A stretch of 64,000 bases of DNA from Undaria pinnatifida (Eukaryota > Sar > Phaeophyceae > Laminariales > Alariaceae). How positions within the stretch are numbered: position 1 is the first letter of the stretch; each line of letters opens with the position of its first letter. The stretch is from contig JABAKD010000002.1 in the NCBI GenBank assembly GCA_012845835.1, positions 9,958,120 through 10,022,119 on the forward strand, read 5' to 3'. A program made the position numbers and the translations under genes. Shown one piece after another: positions 22,801-33,708 of this stretch. The notes below the pieces were generated by a model. It had not been told where the DNA came from, did no database searches, and was given only the letters and a program-made list of their open reading frames with translations.

Positions 22801-25800
22801 GGATTGATCTGAGCTGGGCGTGCATGTGATCCAACAGCGTAGTATCTGATGGAACGTACAAACCTGGTGTAGTAGTACAGGTATGTACTATTGGCGTTTC
22901 GTATATCGAACGGCTCCGCACGGCGCTACGCTGCGCTGCTGGGCCATATATAGCCGGATTGATCTGAGCTGGGCGTGTATGTGATCCATCAGCGTAGTAT
23001 CTGATGGTACGTACAAACCTGGTGTAGTAGTACCGGTATGTACTATCTCGCCCTCCGAGTTGTAAAGTGGTGGGGAAGCGCTACGGCGACAGGTGGCCAG
23101 CGTAGGGAGCTGAAAGTCGGTGCCTACTCGTAGAACACTAAAAAGCCGGCAGTCAACTTCAACATCTCACGACTTTGCGCCGTAGATGCGTCGTAGAGTC
23201 GTAGATCATACGTTGGATAAAGTTACGGAATGAAGAAAATAAAAAGAGAAACTGGAAAAAAGGAAACGAAGAAAGCGAAGAAAGTAAGGAACGCGAAGAA
23301 TGCCGGGAAGGTTCTCCGAGAGGGGGGTTTAGGCAGGCGTGTTCCAAGTGGGAGCGCTGAGAGCGGAGCAGGTCCCATTAACCAAGTGAATAAGGTTTTA
23401 AAAAAATTCGAGGACAAATGTAATTATATCTATGCACGTGGTGATGGTGGTTGGTCTACTCGCGATGAGATGAGAAAGCAAGGGCAAGCGGCGATCGCGG
23501 CATCCGCGCTCCCCCAGCCGCCGTCATCATCGCGAGCAGTACAGAGGAGCCAGCTCTTCTAGCTCGTTCCTGAAAACCACTAACGTCAAGACCATCAGCA
23601 ATCTGATGGTGGAGCATCTCGCCAAGGGCGAATCTGACTACAGCCATAGGTTATGCCGTTGTCGTCCGCGAAGAATATCTTTGTTGCGTCGTACTGCCCC
23701 CCTATCTGTTTCTGTCTTGTGTGCTTGTAGTGTGGAGGACCCTCCGAGGTAGGTCGGTACCTCGGGTCGGCACGAAACTGAGTCTGGGGAACCTCTGGCC
23801 ACCTTGAAGGTCTTTAATGAGGCGCTACTATCTAGGGGACAGGGACCTCGTATCCGCAAGATACGACCATTTGAAAAATGTACCAGGTAAGTAGATACAA
23901 GGCCCACGGTGATGTGCACGCCAAAACGAAGCGTGTGACGTGACCAAGAACCTGAATTTTATGAGCCATACGCAGTGCGGAATTACTGAGTCCTTGGCGT
24001 CGGAGAAGCTACGGAGTCAAAAATCTGTAAGTCGGGTGAAATATGGAGATGATTGACGAGCTACAGAGCCAAGTCGTGTCTTTAACTTGGTCTAAGAGAG
24101 GGTAAGGAATGGCATTAAAAAGATGGAGTTGTACCTGAGAGCAGCGTTGAGAAGCAGGGGATTTGGGGATTGTTTGAAAACTCACTGACAGAACCCAGAG
24201 ACTAGTGTCCCTAGGAGCAAGTTTCTCGGACGAAAATGCGGTTCTTGAAGGGTTTTGTAAAAGTCTCCACTAGATGGAAACGCCCCAGGGTGTGTTCGGT
24301 ACGGTACGTACCGAGGCGTACCGGCGGTATATAACGGCGGTATTACCGGTACCGGACACTTGGGTAAGTTCGGTACGGCGTCAATACCGGTACCGGAAAC
24401 TTCGGTAAGTTCGGTACGACATCAATACCGGTACCGGACACTTCGGTAAGTTCGGTACGACATCAATACCGGTACCGGCGGTACCGGTATGCATGCGTGT
24501 ACCAGAGCTGGTACCGGCATCGGTACAACATCGATACCGGTACCGGACACTTCGGTAAAAGATTGCACAACATCAACCCGGTACCGAACACTTCGGTACG
24601 TTTGGCACGATATCAACCCGATTCCATCATATTGTGACGTCATCTTTTGGAGCTTTGGCTCCAGGCAGCACTCCAAGCCACACACACCCCGATCCCCAAG
24701 CATTTCCAGTACGCTCGGTACACCGAGACTCTGAGCACGCATGACCAAGGGGGCAACTTCCCCGAATGAGGTGGCCTCCAGCAGTGATGAAACTGCTTCC
24801 GGTGGCGGGTCATCTTTGCCAGCTCCCATACACACCAGCGCCGGCGGCAGAAGTTATCGAAATGGACGCGGAAAAGAAAGCCGTGCCGGTGATTTTGCCT
24901 GCTCATGTGTACAACTCCCTCACGACAGACGTGTACGAGTTGCCGGCGGAGACGATCAAAACCGTCGATGGTTTCCCCGTGCCGGCCGGTTTTCGGGGGG
25001 AAGGAATGCGTGAAGCCTCGTTTATGTACTCGATTGACGTGTACGTTGAAAGGATCGACGTGAAGACGTCGCCCTGCTGACAATCCAAAGGGCACCTTAC
25101 CTTTTGAACAGCATATCAAGAAGAAAGATCAAATACTTGTGAGAGAAAATATTGAAAATATAAGAACCAGTTATAGCTCACTTCAATTACATACCTCAGC
25201 GGGTACGCCCGGCCAATACCGGAGTTGCTCTGTATGCACATGTACCGCCAGTTTATGCCCAGTTTATGTACCTAAGGGCAAGTGTGCGTCGGTACCTTGC
25301 CGGCGGTATATACCGCCGGTACTGCCGGTATATGTGTTCAAGTGTGTGCCGGTACCGGTACCGGTACAGACTGTTGAACCGGTACCGGACGCTTCGGTAA
25401 GCTCGGTACGACATCAATACCGGTACCGGAAACTTTGGTAAGTTCGGTACGACATCAATACCGGTACCGGAAACTTCGGTAAGTTCGATACGACATCAGT
25501 AACGTTACCGGATACTTCGGTAAATTCGGTACGACATCAATACCGCTACCGGAAACTTCGGCAAAACCGGTATGACATCAATACCGGTACCGACGGTACC
25601 AGTACATACTTTCGTACCGATGCCGGACACTTCGGTAAGTTCGGTACACCTCCAATACCGGTACCGGACACTTCGGTAAGTTCGGTACGACGTCAATACC
25701 GGTACCGGACACTTCGGCAAGTTCGGTACGACATGCATACCGATACCGAGAACACCGGTACCGTATCGAACACACCCTTGGAGACGTCTCTATATGTAGG

Positions 25801-27308
25801 AAAACTCCTCTTGCCGTGTGTTATCAGAAGGGGATGATAGCATTCGATGGTAGCGGCTATTGAGTGCGGTTCTCACAATTGGTCATATTACATATTACGG
25901 CACTCCCGGTAAAGTCGCTCTCAAATCTGCGGTCACACGCATCCTGGACCTGAAGAGCTGTTCAGCTTTCTGCTCCGCATCTTCCGTTGGCACAAGTGAT
26001 AAAACCCTTTTTGATCGCGGTCGATCCGAAAACACACTCTCATTTTGCTATTAATATGTGTCGACGGCTGATGTTACACATTTTTTCTTCGTAATATCTA
26101 CCAGGGCAAAGGTCCCCGTTAATTTTTACTCCCATCAAAACCCCAAGAATATTTTCAGAGACAGACTTCGGCTTAGCCTGTCTCTTGAAATATTCTTGGG
26201 GTTTTGTAGGGAGTAAAAATTAACGGGGACCTCACGACGTCCCAGTCACGTCGGCTGGGTCGCCACATCTTTGTCAGGCCTTTTTAGCACGTCGGCGAAC
26301 GTGCCTTGCCTGCAGTAGGAAAAAAATAGTAATGCGAGAATTACTGCGCTTAAACAACACTGTAGGAGAAGGACTGGATGGTGCCCCTGAAGGATATGTC
26401 GGCCTTTGAAATGAAGTTCGAAGGGTGGCGAAAAGCTTCACAGAAGACCGGTAGATGGTTTCGACGGAAGGAGGAGGGAGCAGAGTCATTCATGCGGAAA
26501 TGGCATTACGAGGGGAGATGTACAGCTGCAGAGCGACACGCAAAGGCCGCGGCAGCGTCATCCACCGTCGGCATATCTAAGCGGTCGGGGGGAAAGGGGG
26601 AGGGTTGAAGGGGGGGCGTCCTGCCCAAGAGACTGAAATCTGGATCTGGCCGTTTGGCTATCATCGTCTGAAGTTTGTAGGCCTCCCAACGGCCGTCACA
26701 GGTTGGCGTAAGGCCGCCATGACTTCTTCGTCCTGTTGCGTCCCCCCCCCAGTGCCATTGATGCGCTTTTTACCCTTTTTGAGCCCAATTCCGTTTTTAG
26801 TCAGTTCATAGGGTCTGGTACTAAATTGTACCTGGTATGGTGTTTTTTCCTTTCTTTTCCTGGCTTCCGAATCTCGTCTTGTCTTTTGTTTTCTTTTCCT
26901 TTTCTTTTTCGATTTCTTTTCTTTTCTCTTCTCTTCTTTCTTTCCTTTTCTTTGTTTTTTTCCAATTGACTCGAGTCTGGCATGCGTATGCGTAGTGATA
27001 GATACCATGTGTAATATATTCGTGGAATAATAGTCTTTTCTGGGTGGCAAGCGATGTAGTTGTTTTCTTCAGGCGCGAGTAGTGAGACGTATGTACCAGT
27101 ATGGACCTCGCACATCGTAGGCTGACTCCCGATTTCACTTTTGTATATTTTTGGCGGAGGCATGAATTGCGTCAGCTATGATAAATGCGTGTACCACTTT
27201 TGGTTTGTTTTGTGTTTTTTCCCTGGGGTGTTCCTCAGCTCCAGAGCGACTGGAGCCTGTCCTGTGACCACGGACTTGATTATGCGAGTTAAATGTGAGA
27301 ATAACAGC

Positions 27309-27396
<88 letters not shown>

Positions 27397-29219
27397 TAAT
27401 TAGTATCATTGTCATTGTCCTTGTCATTGTCCTTGTCCTTGTCCTTGTCCTCATCGTTGTCGTTGTCGTTGTCATTGCCATTGCCATTGCCATTGCCATT
27501 ATCATTATCATCATCATCATCATAATACGTGGTGATTATTGTGCATCCGAACCAAAATATGCCCTCCAAATCGCCCCCCACCATGGTGTTTCGGGGTGAA
27601 TAGGTGGAAAACAACTCGGTGATGCTGTACATGAAGGGCACCCCCGCAGAGCCTCGATGCGGCTTCAGCGCACAGGTGGTCAGGATCCTTCACTCTCAAG
27701 GTCAGGAATAGTAATACTACTACAGTACTGTAGTAATAACACTGGCAATAATTAGGGGGAGGGAGGGGGGTACTCACATTATGCATAGCCGTAGTCTTGT
27801 TGAGCCATTTAGCACCGCACTCCCGCCATGGGGACGAAACACTTGGAATTAGACTAGGATTTGTTCAGCAGTTGGAAAGGGGTTATAGGACCATAGACCC
27901 CGGCGGTTCGACAATGCCGGGATGAAGCGCGTCCGGTTTGCACCGACAAGACAGACACTGCTTACACCAAGCGCGCTTGGCGGTGAAGTGCTCGGCGAGT
28001 CGTAAGAAGCGTGAGTGCATCCTACCTAGAACCGCTTTTTGAGGCGGGCGGTAGTTTTTTGCTGATTTTAATGTAACGGGGGACAACTTTGAATGACAGG
28101 AGAGGTTTTCCGGCTTCGTCACGGCGAGAGACAGCCATGGGGATACTATGTAAATGTCTCGTGTGCGCCTGACCCTGTGTTGGAATAAGTCAATAGTTCA
28201 CCCCCGGCGCATGGTGTCGGCATCCTCGTCGCCCCGGAAGTTCCAGATCGAGAAATAAGTTGTCGTTTCCACCACACTGGGCGAGGCTTTGTCTGTGTTG
28301 TGATGTTTTGCCGTGAGCGTCGACTTTTGGCGCCGCTACGTGCAACCGCGGTGCTTATCTATATGTCTCACACACTCGACGTTGTGCGTTCCTTGGTTCC
28401 CCCCCCCCCCCCCTCCCCTTCCCTCCCCTTCCCTCCTCCTTCCTCCCCCCCACCCCCCCTCCTTTTTGTCCCTTCGGCGCGTGTTTGTCTGCGCTTTGGG
28501 ACATTAGGGGTAAGCTTCAGCAGTGTGAACGTGTTGGATTACCCTCCTCTTCGGGAAGGCATCAAGAGCTACTCGTGAGTGTCGTCGGGGTTTCGATGCT
28601 TGTGTGGTAGGCGTTTTTTGTTTGTTTGCTTAGAGGGGTATATAGACCTTGGCCCGAGTTGGACGACTTGATGGTTGAAGCACATTCGGATTTTAAGTTG
28701 TAACGCTTGTATGGTTGAATCGATATACCTTGACTTAAAATCCTACTTAAACCCTGTACGAGTACAAGTATGGTTGAATTGATATACCTTGACTTAAAAT
28801 CCTAATCCTGACACTCATCCGCCCAGGAATTGTGTAGGATTAAACATCAAGTGCGCTTCCGGAAATAAGAGGCATTCTGACAGCCCCCCTCCTCTCCCCC
28901 TCCATTCCTTTCCCGTCCCCCCCCATTCATCTCGCGCCCCTCTCCTCCCCCCCCCCTGCATTTTCCCCCTCCCCCCCCGCCCACCCGTTCCTTCCCTCCT
29001 CCCCCTCCCCCCCCACCTGTTCCTTCCTCCCCCCCCCACCCCAACTGTTCCTTGCCTCCCCCACCCACCCCCATGTGTATACTCGTTCACAGAGAGTGGC
29101 CGACGATCCCGCAAGTGTTCGTAAAGGGGGAGTTCGTAGGGGGGTGCGACATCGTCTCACAGCTGCACGAATCCGGCGAGCTCGAGACCATGTTCAAGGA
29201 AGCTCAGGTCAAGGACTGA
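19880..29219 (+). CDS. GRX5: Mitochondrial CGFS monothiol glutaredoxin (4 exons, 209 aa)
   Basis: Exons: 19880-20218, 27604-27700, 28508-28574, 29093-29219 (630 nt, phases 0, 1 and 2 all match). Residues 1-105 form an Arg/Ser/Ala-rich mitochondrial presequence with an acidic linker. The glutaredoxin domain starts [11 protein letters not shown], continues [14 protein letters not shown] (Lys124), has the catalytic CGFS at 132-135, then [17 protein letters not shown], the cis-proline WPTIPQ (170-175) and the glutathione-binding GGCD (184-187), ending in the normal C-terminal helix. This is the Grx5/GLRX5 family, which carries a glutathione-bound [2Fe-2S] cluster from the mitochondrial ISC scaffold to acceptor proteins. 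Intron 1 is 7.4 kb and holds a DNA transposon, a gypsy relic, minisatellites and coding-like segments. The start codon has a strong Kozak context and an upstream in-frame stop. Confidence 0.93.
20533..21239. mobile_element. Non-autonomous TIR DNA transposon, copy 2
   Basis: A 707-bp relative of the element at 1862-2634, with the same ends (GGCCATTTCTTATACAATCG and its inverted partner) and the same interior (GAGGCGGTTGGTGTGAGG, TGGTACCTGGTATG, repeated CAGTCGAAAA). Flanks are TAA and CAA, a 2-of-3 match for a 3-bp target-site duplication. It lies in Grx5 intron 1. Sharing both ends and interior with copy 1 defines the family boundaries. Confidence 0.7.
22032..22172 (+). pseudogene. Relic of Ty3/gypsy pol (region just before reverse transcriptase)
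   Basis: About 46 codons read [20 protein letters not shown] ... [10 protein letters not shown]. This matches the segment upstream of RT in the gypsy element at the right end of the window ([20 protein letters not shown] ... MLEWGIIEER). Homology is then broken by a deletion and a TAG. It is a short dead fragment inside Grx5 intron 1. Confidence 0.7.
22313..23045 (+). repeat. Dispersed repeat, also at 57631-58110, with a tandem tail
   Basis: The element begins CAAGGGCTCCGCTCCGCGGG, with inverted GGGCGGC/GCCGCCCGC sequence. It runs about 490 bp in close identity with 57631-58110 and ends in CGGCTCCGCACGGCGCTACG. Its tail unit of about 140 bp (CTGGGCCATATATAGCCGG ... CTGGTGTAGTAGTAC) is present twice here (22767-22912 and 22912-23045) and once more at 253-360. 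No convincing ORF; possibly a non-autonomous element. Confidence 0.6.
23230..23562 (+). CDS. Hypothetical ORF in Grx5 intron 1 (110 aa)
   Basis: ATG to TAG, starting with a Lys/Arg-rich stretch ([20 protein letters not shown]) and continuing with a more globular part ([20 protein letters not shown], then [18 protein letters not shown]). It is in the same orientation as Grx5. The second half could equally be an internal exon of a nested gene with the pieces at 23753, 24823 and 26366. An antisense frame over 23456-23647 is also open. No family was recognised. Confidence 0.3.
   Translation: MKKIKRETGKKETKKAKKVRNAKNAGKVLREGGLGRRVPSGSAESGAGPINQVNKVLKKFEDKCNYIYARGDGGWSTRDEMRKQGQAAIAASALPQPPSSSRAVQRSQLF
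23753..23886 (+). CDS. Coding-exon candidate nested in Grx5 intron 1
   Basis: 44 codons plus 2 nt run from a GAGGTAG acceptor to a consensus donor CCAG|GTAAGT. The peptide contains [20 protein letters not shown] and then a basic stretch ([13 protein letters not shown]). The composition and the strong donor suggest a real or recently real exon, same strand as Grx5. The acceptor choice is uncertain because a TAG precedes it. No family was recognised. Confidence 0.33.
24300..24620. repeat. GGTACCGGACACTTCGGTAAG minisatellite, left block
   Basis: Imperfect tandem units of 45-50 bp built from CAATACCGGTACCGGA and ACTTCGGTAAGTTCGGTACG. The same unit forms a second block at 25295-25775, and the two blocks bracket the coding-like segment at 24823-25080. 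Confidence 0.75.
24823..25080 (+). CDS. Terminal coding-exon candidate nested in Grx5 intron 1
   Basis: 86 codons open from a TTTGCCAG acceptor to TGA. The peptide includes [20 protein letters not shown], then [20 protein letters not shown] and [12 protein letters not shown], a composition typical of a folded domain. A possible donor GAC|GTGAAG near the end would join in phase to the candidate at 26366. Whether this is a nested gene, a captured fragment or a pseudogene is open. No family was recognised. Confidence 0.4.
   Translation, partial: LPYTPAPAAEVIEMDAEKKAVPVILPAHVYNSLTTDVYELPAETIKTVDGFPVPAGFRGEGMREASFMYSIDVYVERIDVKTSPC
25295..25775. repeat. GGTACCGGACACTTCGGTAAG minisatellite, right block
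   Basis: About nine units related to the 24300-24620 block, with the spacing TTCGGTACGACATCAATACC. The unit is dominated by GGTACC and CCGG palindromes. Confidence 0.75.
26111..26231. repeat. Foldback element (long perfect hairpin)
   Basis: GGTCCCCGTTAATTTTTACT at the left reappears as its exact reverse complement at the right. The arms extend about 50 bp around a loop near AGACTTCGGCTTAGCC. This is a compact foldback MITE or its footprint in Grx5 intron 1. Confidence 0.75.
26366..26608 (+). CDS. Terminal coding-exon candidate nested in Grx5 intron 1
   Basis: 81 codons run from an AACACTGTAG acceptor to TGA. The peptide begins [20 protein letters not shown] and is rich in Trp, Lys and Arg ([20 protein letters not shown]), with an Ala/Ser/Gly-rich tail. 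It resembles small basic organellar proteins in composition only; I assign no family. It starts in phase 0, compatible with the segment at 24823-25080. Confidence 0.4.
   Translation, partial: EKDWMVPLKDMSAFEMKFEGWRKASQKTGRWFRRKEEGAESFMRKWHYEGRCTAAERHAKAAAASSTVGISKRSGGKGEG
26820..27060. repeat. Dispersed repeat shared with 14026-14160
   Basis: TACCTGGTATG, a pyrimidine tract ending TTTTTTTCCAATTGACT, GAGTCTG, GCGTATGCGTAGTGATA, TGTAATATAT and TAGTCTTTTCTGGGTGGCA occur in the same order as at 14026-14160. No ORF. Confidence 0.6.
27306..27396. repeat. (CAA)n array followed by CATTGTC/CATTGCC runs
   Basis: About 30 CAA units, then CATTGTCCTTGTC, CATTGCC and CATCAT runs to about 27525, end about 80 nt before Grx5 exon 2. 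The long Asn or Val frames across it are artefacts. Confidence 0.9.
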
Positions 29220-30479
29220 CCTTGAAGAGCGAGCAGAATGGGCCTAACGTAATTTTCTTGGGTTATGTCGCCGTGTTATGTTCTGGCATACCTTATGGCG
29301 CCAGGAGATATGGAGGGGGTGGAGGGGGAGATGGGGCGGAGGGGGAGAGAGCTGAGTAGGAGAGGGACGGACTTGGTTTTTTCTTGGCGTTTGCTGTCAT
29401 CGTGTTCGGAGTGATTGGCTTCGCCGCCGCGGCGGGGGGGGGGGGCAGGCGGCTGAGTTCTCTGTAATCAATGCGATATGGTGTTGGGACGAACTGTTCT
29501 GACATCACAAGTGTCGACGTCCTTTTTTTCTCTGCTAATTGTGTAAAAATGGAGACGCGGGGGAAGACAGCATGGGCGGAGAGGGGTTCGGTTCCTGGGG
29601 AGGAAGTCGAATCTAACATTCGATTTTTTATCACAGAAAAATCACAACGAGCGGTGGGCCAATTGCCCAAATGTCGATATTGTAATCGTCAGCGCAGCAG
29701 GTGTCCTCTTTTGAAAGGATCCCGCGATAAGGAAATGAGGCGCATACGGGACCTCAAATATCTCCTCAGCGTTTTTCCATGCTTTGAAGGACCTTGTCCA
29801 TTGTAGTGGACGCAACACTCTCTAATCGACCCGAAGTACCTTTTTTTGAGGCCACCACGGTCTCCCGGTTGAAAAACGCTACATAGGCTGCTTTAACTCC
29901 CAAGAGGGGCCGCATACATGTATGTGTAAGAGACGTCGTATATAAGGGACCGTGCTGCCCCAACGCGCTATGGTCCCTTAATGATGACCACCTATTAGTA
30001 GTCCCTTAAAGAGGGCCAACTGCTGCTATTGTAGGTTTTTTGGAGTTTTCCCTCTGGAGTCCCAAAATGATTATAATACTGCAACCAGGGCTGTTCGCGG
30101 GTCGGATCTCTTCTCGCGGGCCGGATCGTGTCGGGGTGACCCGGCCCGACCCGTGATAGTAGAAAACCTCATGACCCGACCCGACTTGGCCCGTGAAATA
30201 TCCAACACTTCCTGACCCGACCCGACTCGACCCGCGGGCTTTAGAAATACGTCCTGGCCCAATCCGCGGGCCGGGTCATGACTCGTGGAACTCCTTCAAC
30301 ATCGCTTGGGACTGGTGCACTCCTATGTGGTGCTCTATGTATGGTTGTCCGAACATAAGGACAGTCGTGGACTGATGCAGTTGTCGAGCGACTGCTGTTG
30401 TACGAACGGCACCGCCGCCAAACCACGCGAATGCTGCACGAAATCGCGAACAAAGCGCGAAAATGTTGTACGAAAAGAC

Positions 30480-30680
30480 GCATGCTATGACATTGCTATG
30501 ATATTGCTATGTTTCTGCTATGATATCAGAGGCGTCGAAAAGACGTATGCTATGATATTGCTATGATACTGCTATGATACTGCTATGATATCAGAGGTGT
30601 CGAAAATATGTATGCTATGATATTTGACGAGACGTATGCTGTGATGTTGCTATGATACTGCTATGATATCAGAGGCGTAT
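30480..30680. repeat. Minisatellite GCTATGATATTGCTATGATA
   Basis: Short units of ATGCTATGATATTGCTATGATACT plus a longer spacer ATCAGAGGCGTCGAAAAGACGT, repeated about four times. Confidence 0.75.
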
Positions 30681-30689
30681 CATAGCACT

Positions 30690-31250
30690 TGTTGGAAACA
30701 AGTATTTTCGGAATAACGGGGCTCCTTGAAACCAAAATCGTCGGAGCGTCATTGTATTATTGTATTGCAGTATGAGTGTTTTTAATCCTAAAAAATAAAA
30801 TCGTCGGAATGTTATTATTTTTTTGGTGTTAATGTTTTTTATCCTTGAAACCAAAATCGTCGGAGTGTCATGATTTTTTGTTTCGCTCAACATGAATATT
30901 TTTCGTCCTTAAAAAGCCAAAATCGTCGGAAGGTCATGATTTTTGTTTTGAATGTTTTTAAACCAAGATCGTCGGAGTCATCATGATCATTGCTTTGGAA
31001 TATATGAATGATGTTAACTATCCTTGAAAACCAAAAATCGTCGGAATTGTCACTACTATGATTTTATAAAAAATAAAAATACACTCCAGCTGTGAGATCG
31101 AAGATTTCGTCGAAACTCATCTTTGCAAGCTGGGTGTGATATTATTTTGCAATATACTTCGAAGTATATGGTGAGTGTTTTTTTATCCTAAAAAAGCCCA
31201 ACAAAATCGTCAGAAAAATGTCATGATTATTGTGTTGAATGCGATATGGT
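30690..31250. repeat. Minisatellite of about 65 bp containing AAAATCGTCGGA
   Basis: Eight or so diverged units share CCTTGAAACCAAAATCGTCG, GTCATGATT and TGAATGTTTTTAA. The array is interrupted at 31085-31135 by a block with homology to 15450-15500 (CAGCTGTGAG.TCG.AGATT). Confidence 0.7.
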
Positions 31251-31350
31251 ATGACATGAATATGAACATGAAATATACCTAGTCCACGGGGGGGGTTGCC
31301 CACCGGGTAGTGGTCACCCTTTCAGTTTTTAATCAAAATGAACCACACTT

Positions 31351-31984
31351 GACGCGTGCTACGACAGGGGTGCACCAACCATTGTATTTTCTGAGGTTCC
31401 TCAATTCGGGAGCTGAAGACACCTCTCCCAAAAACTGATTTGGGGAGAAAACATAACTAAAAACCGCTGCCGGATGCAAAATCCTATGGCCGTAGGTACA
31501 CAACCGAGAATCAGGCAAAAAAACGGCCTACTTCCGAGTCTTCCCACGGTAGGGGTTGCCGTTGTATGATTGCGGCAAACACTCCCTGGGCGATTGAGTT
31601 CCTTATCATGTGAGGAACTGCCGGTGTTGGTGAAGCAATTTCACGAGTGTTGCGTAACCTGGTATGGTTGTATAGGACTACATAAGCGAGGCATAGAAGC
31701 TTGGTCGGGTTGTGCGAACGAATGCCTTCGAAGTCATTTTTCGGGGGTGAGATGTTGAGATGTTCATGTGAGAAGCTCAGGGACTTTCTGCCGCAACCTT
31801 ACCGTGGGATGACTCTTCCGACGATTTTGGGTTTAACCCCTTTAGAGCCCCCGAACCCCTCCCTATACTAAATCCAAATAATATTGTCCCCAAAAACGGG
31901 TTTCCAGTTGTAAAGGGGTTAAGGAGCCCCGTCATTCAGAAACCATTTCAGACGAAAACTGCTACCTCCATCGTAGCACGCGTC
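31351..31984. mobile_element. GACGCGTGCTACG MITE carrying a nested TTAA-flanked MITE
   Basis: Terminal inverted repeats GACGCGTGCTACGACAGGGG and its partner ending GTAGCACGCGTC. ACTT flanks both ends and may be a 4-bp target duplication. The body shares ordered blocks with the 264-bp copy at 9707. The extra length includes a second element (31833-31922) inserted before GGAGCCCCGTCATTCAG. Confidence 0.6.
31833..31922 (+). mobile_element. TTAA-bounded 90-bp MITE (piggyBac-like ends)
   Basis: TTAACCCCTTTAGAGCCCCC at the left and ...GTAAAGGGGTTAA at the right give 12-bp inverted ends including TTAA. piggyBac elements insert at TTAA and begin CCC after it, so this is the likely superfamily. Other copies are at 39123-39216, 39559-39646 (rearranged) and 39799-39888 (reverse). 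Confidence 0.6.
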
Positions 31985-33384
31985 ACTTATGGCCTAGGGG
32001 GGGGGAGAGGAAAAGGAGTTCCTCGAGTGGTTACGAGCCTCGGGAAAAAAACGGTGCACTTTTACCGTGGCATGACATATACCCTGATTATGATTTGTCG
32101 AAATCGAGGCCATACCACGACTACTACTACTACTGTTACTACACAAAACCACCGCCAAAAATGAAAATATTGCGTGAAACCGCGCGGGCAAGAACGGGAA
32201 CATTGTTAGCACGAAACCCCGACCAAAACACGATCGAAGCACAAAAATCGCCGCCGACACACGATTGGTTGTCGCACACATGTGCGGGTGATGACGAGCA
32301 TCAACAAGACGGATCACTTCGTCCGCCACTTTTGTAATGAAAAACGCTGAGCATCAGCCGCCGACGTAAAGTCAATTATTGATCGCGGAAAAACAATCAC
32401 TGGTAAGATATCATATTGATATCTGAAGTATTTTCATCCCATCGCCCCCCCCCCCAAAACACCACTATTAGTAGACCCCAATACAGCAAGCAACTCCTCG
32501 GGCCTTAATCCCGAGGGTCAACAGGTGAAACTTAGGAAAGGCATCCATTATCTATTTATCTTGCGTGCTGAAGCTACAATCTTGCAAAAATCACATTCAA
32601 CCAAGACACCAGGCCGGTCGTCTTCGTCCCGAAACGTCATCCAATAGTCGCGTCGTCACCGCCACCCCGACTTGTTCTGCCCCCTCCCCCCTCTCCGCTA
32701 CCGCCTCCAAATGGGAGATATCAATACCGACCGCCTTGTCCCTCGTACGTACCGACTGCGGAATCGAGGGCAAGACCGTGCCAGCCAGAAAATATCCGCT
32801 CTTGCGCGGGACCGTCGGGCTGACATTATCGCGACTAGCGACTTAGAAAAAGATCCACCAGTCACACGCCATGCCATTGAACCATATCAACCCCGGGCCA
32901 GTTTACCATTCCATGCCACACTACGTACAGCATACTACCCGGTAGCATGCTAAACCAGCGAATACCATGCCACGTCATGACATACCATGACATGCCGTAC
33001 TTCGTCTACCATACCATATATCACCCCATACCATACTATACACCACCCCATATCACACTATGTACCACCCCATACCATACTACAGTATATGTCACCCCAT
33101 ACCATACCATATACCTTACACCTATACCAGATAGACAAATACCATATTAATGTAGGTCATACCCTGCCATATCCCACACCATACCATTACCATAATATGA
33201 AAGATACCACCTTGCCAAACACCGTACCAGGTACCAGGGCATCTTATGCCAGGTACCTGGTACCATACCATACCATACCCCGGCAGAAAACAAAACGGGA
33301 GCATCACCCCGGCACTATAGCGGACACGAGGCACCGTTGGGTGTAGAAGCGATACTGGTAGTATTAATACTGTAGAGGGGTCCA

Positions 33385-33655
33385 GTCCTCCTAAGCGATT
33401 TCACCGGCACTACACCGGCAATAGGCACTATCCAACCGGCACTATACGGGCAATGGGCACTATCCAACCGGCACTATACCTGAAATAGGCACATACCGGC
33501 AATATGCACTATCCAATCGACACTACGGGCATTGCACCGGCAACGGGCACTATCTAACCTGAAGTATACCGGCATTAGGCACTATACCAGCAATAGGCAA
33601 TATATCGGCAATAGGCACTATCCAATCGGCACAATACCGGCAAAAATGCACTATG
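33385..33655. repeat. Minisatellite of about 34 bp: ACCGGCACTATACCGGCAAT
   Basis: About eight units of CCGGCACTATACCGGCAATAGGCACTATCCAA with point differences end about 50 nt downstream of the NSE4 stop codon. Confidence 0.8.
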
Positions 33656-33708
33656 TAACCCGCACAACAAGAGACCTTCACCGAAACACTATCTCGGGCG
33701 TACACACA

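Larger units (their letters stand above)
29220..33708. other. Convergent intergenic region between Grx5 and NSE4
   Basis: 3' ends of two convergent genes bound this region. It holds a copy of the GGGTCGGGT family (30080-30290), minisatellites (30480-30680, 30690-31250, 33385-33655), a MITE with a nested MITE (31351-31984) and a CATACC-rich tract (32990-33270). A 111-codon frame at 29471-29806 has a few Cys pairs but no supporting evidence. No polyadenylation signal can be assigned. Confidence 0.5.

Noticed and set aside
29471-29806. 111-codon plus-strand ORF with Cys pairs
   Set aside because: No homology, no splice support, and an equally open antisense frame; too weak to call a gene.
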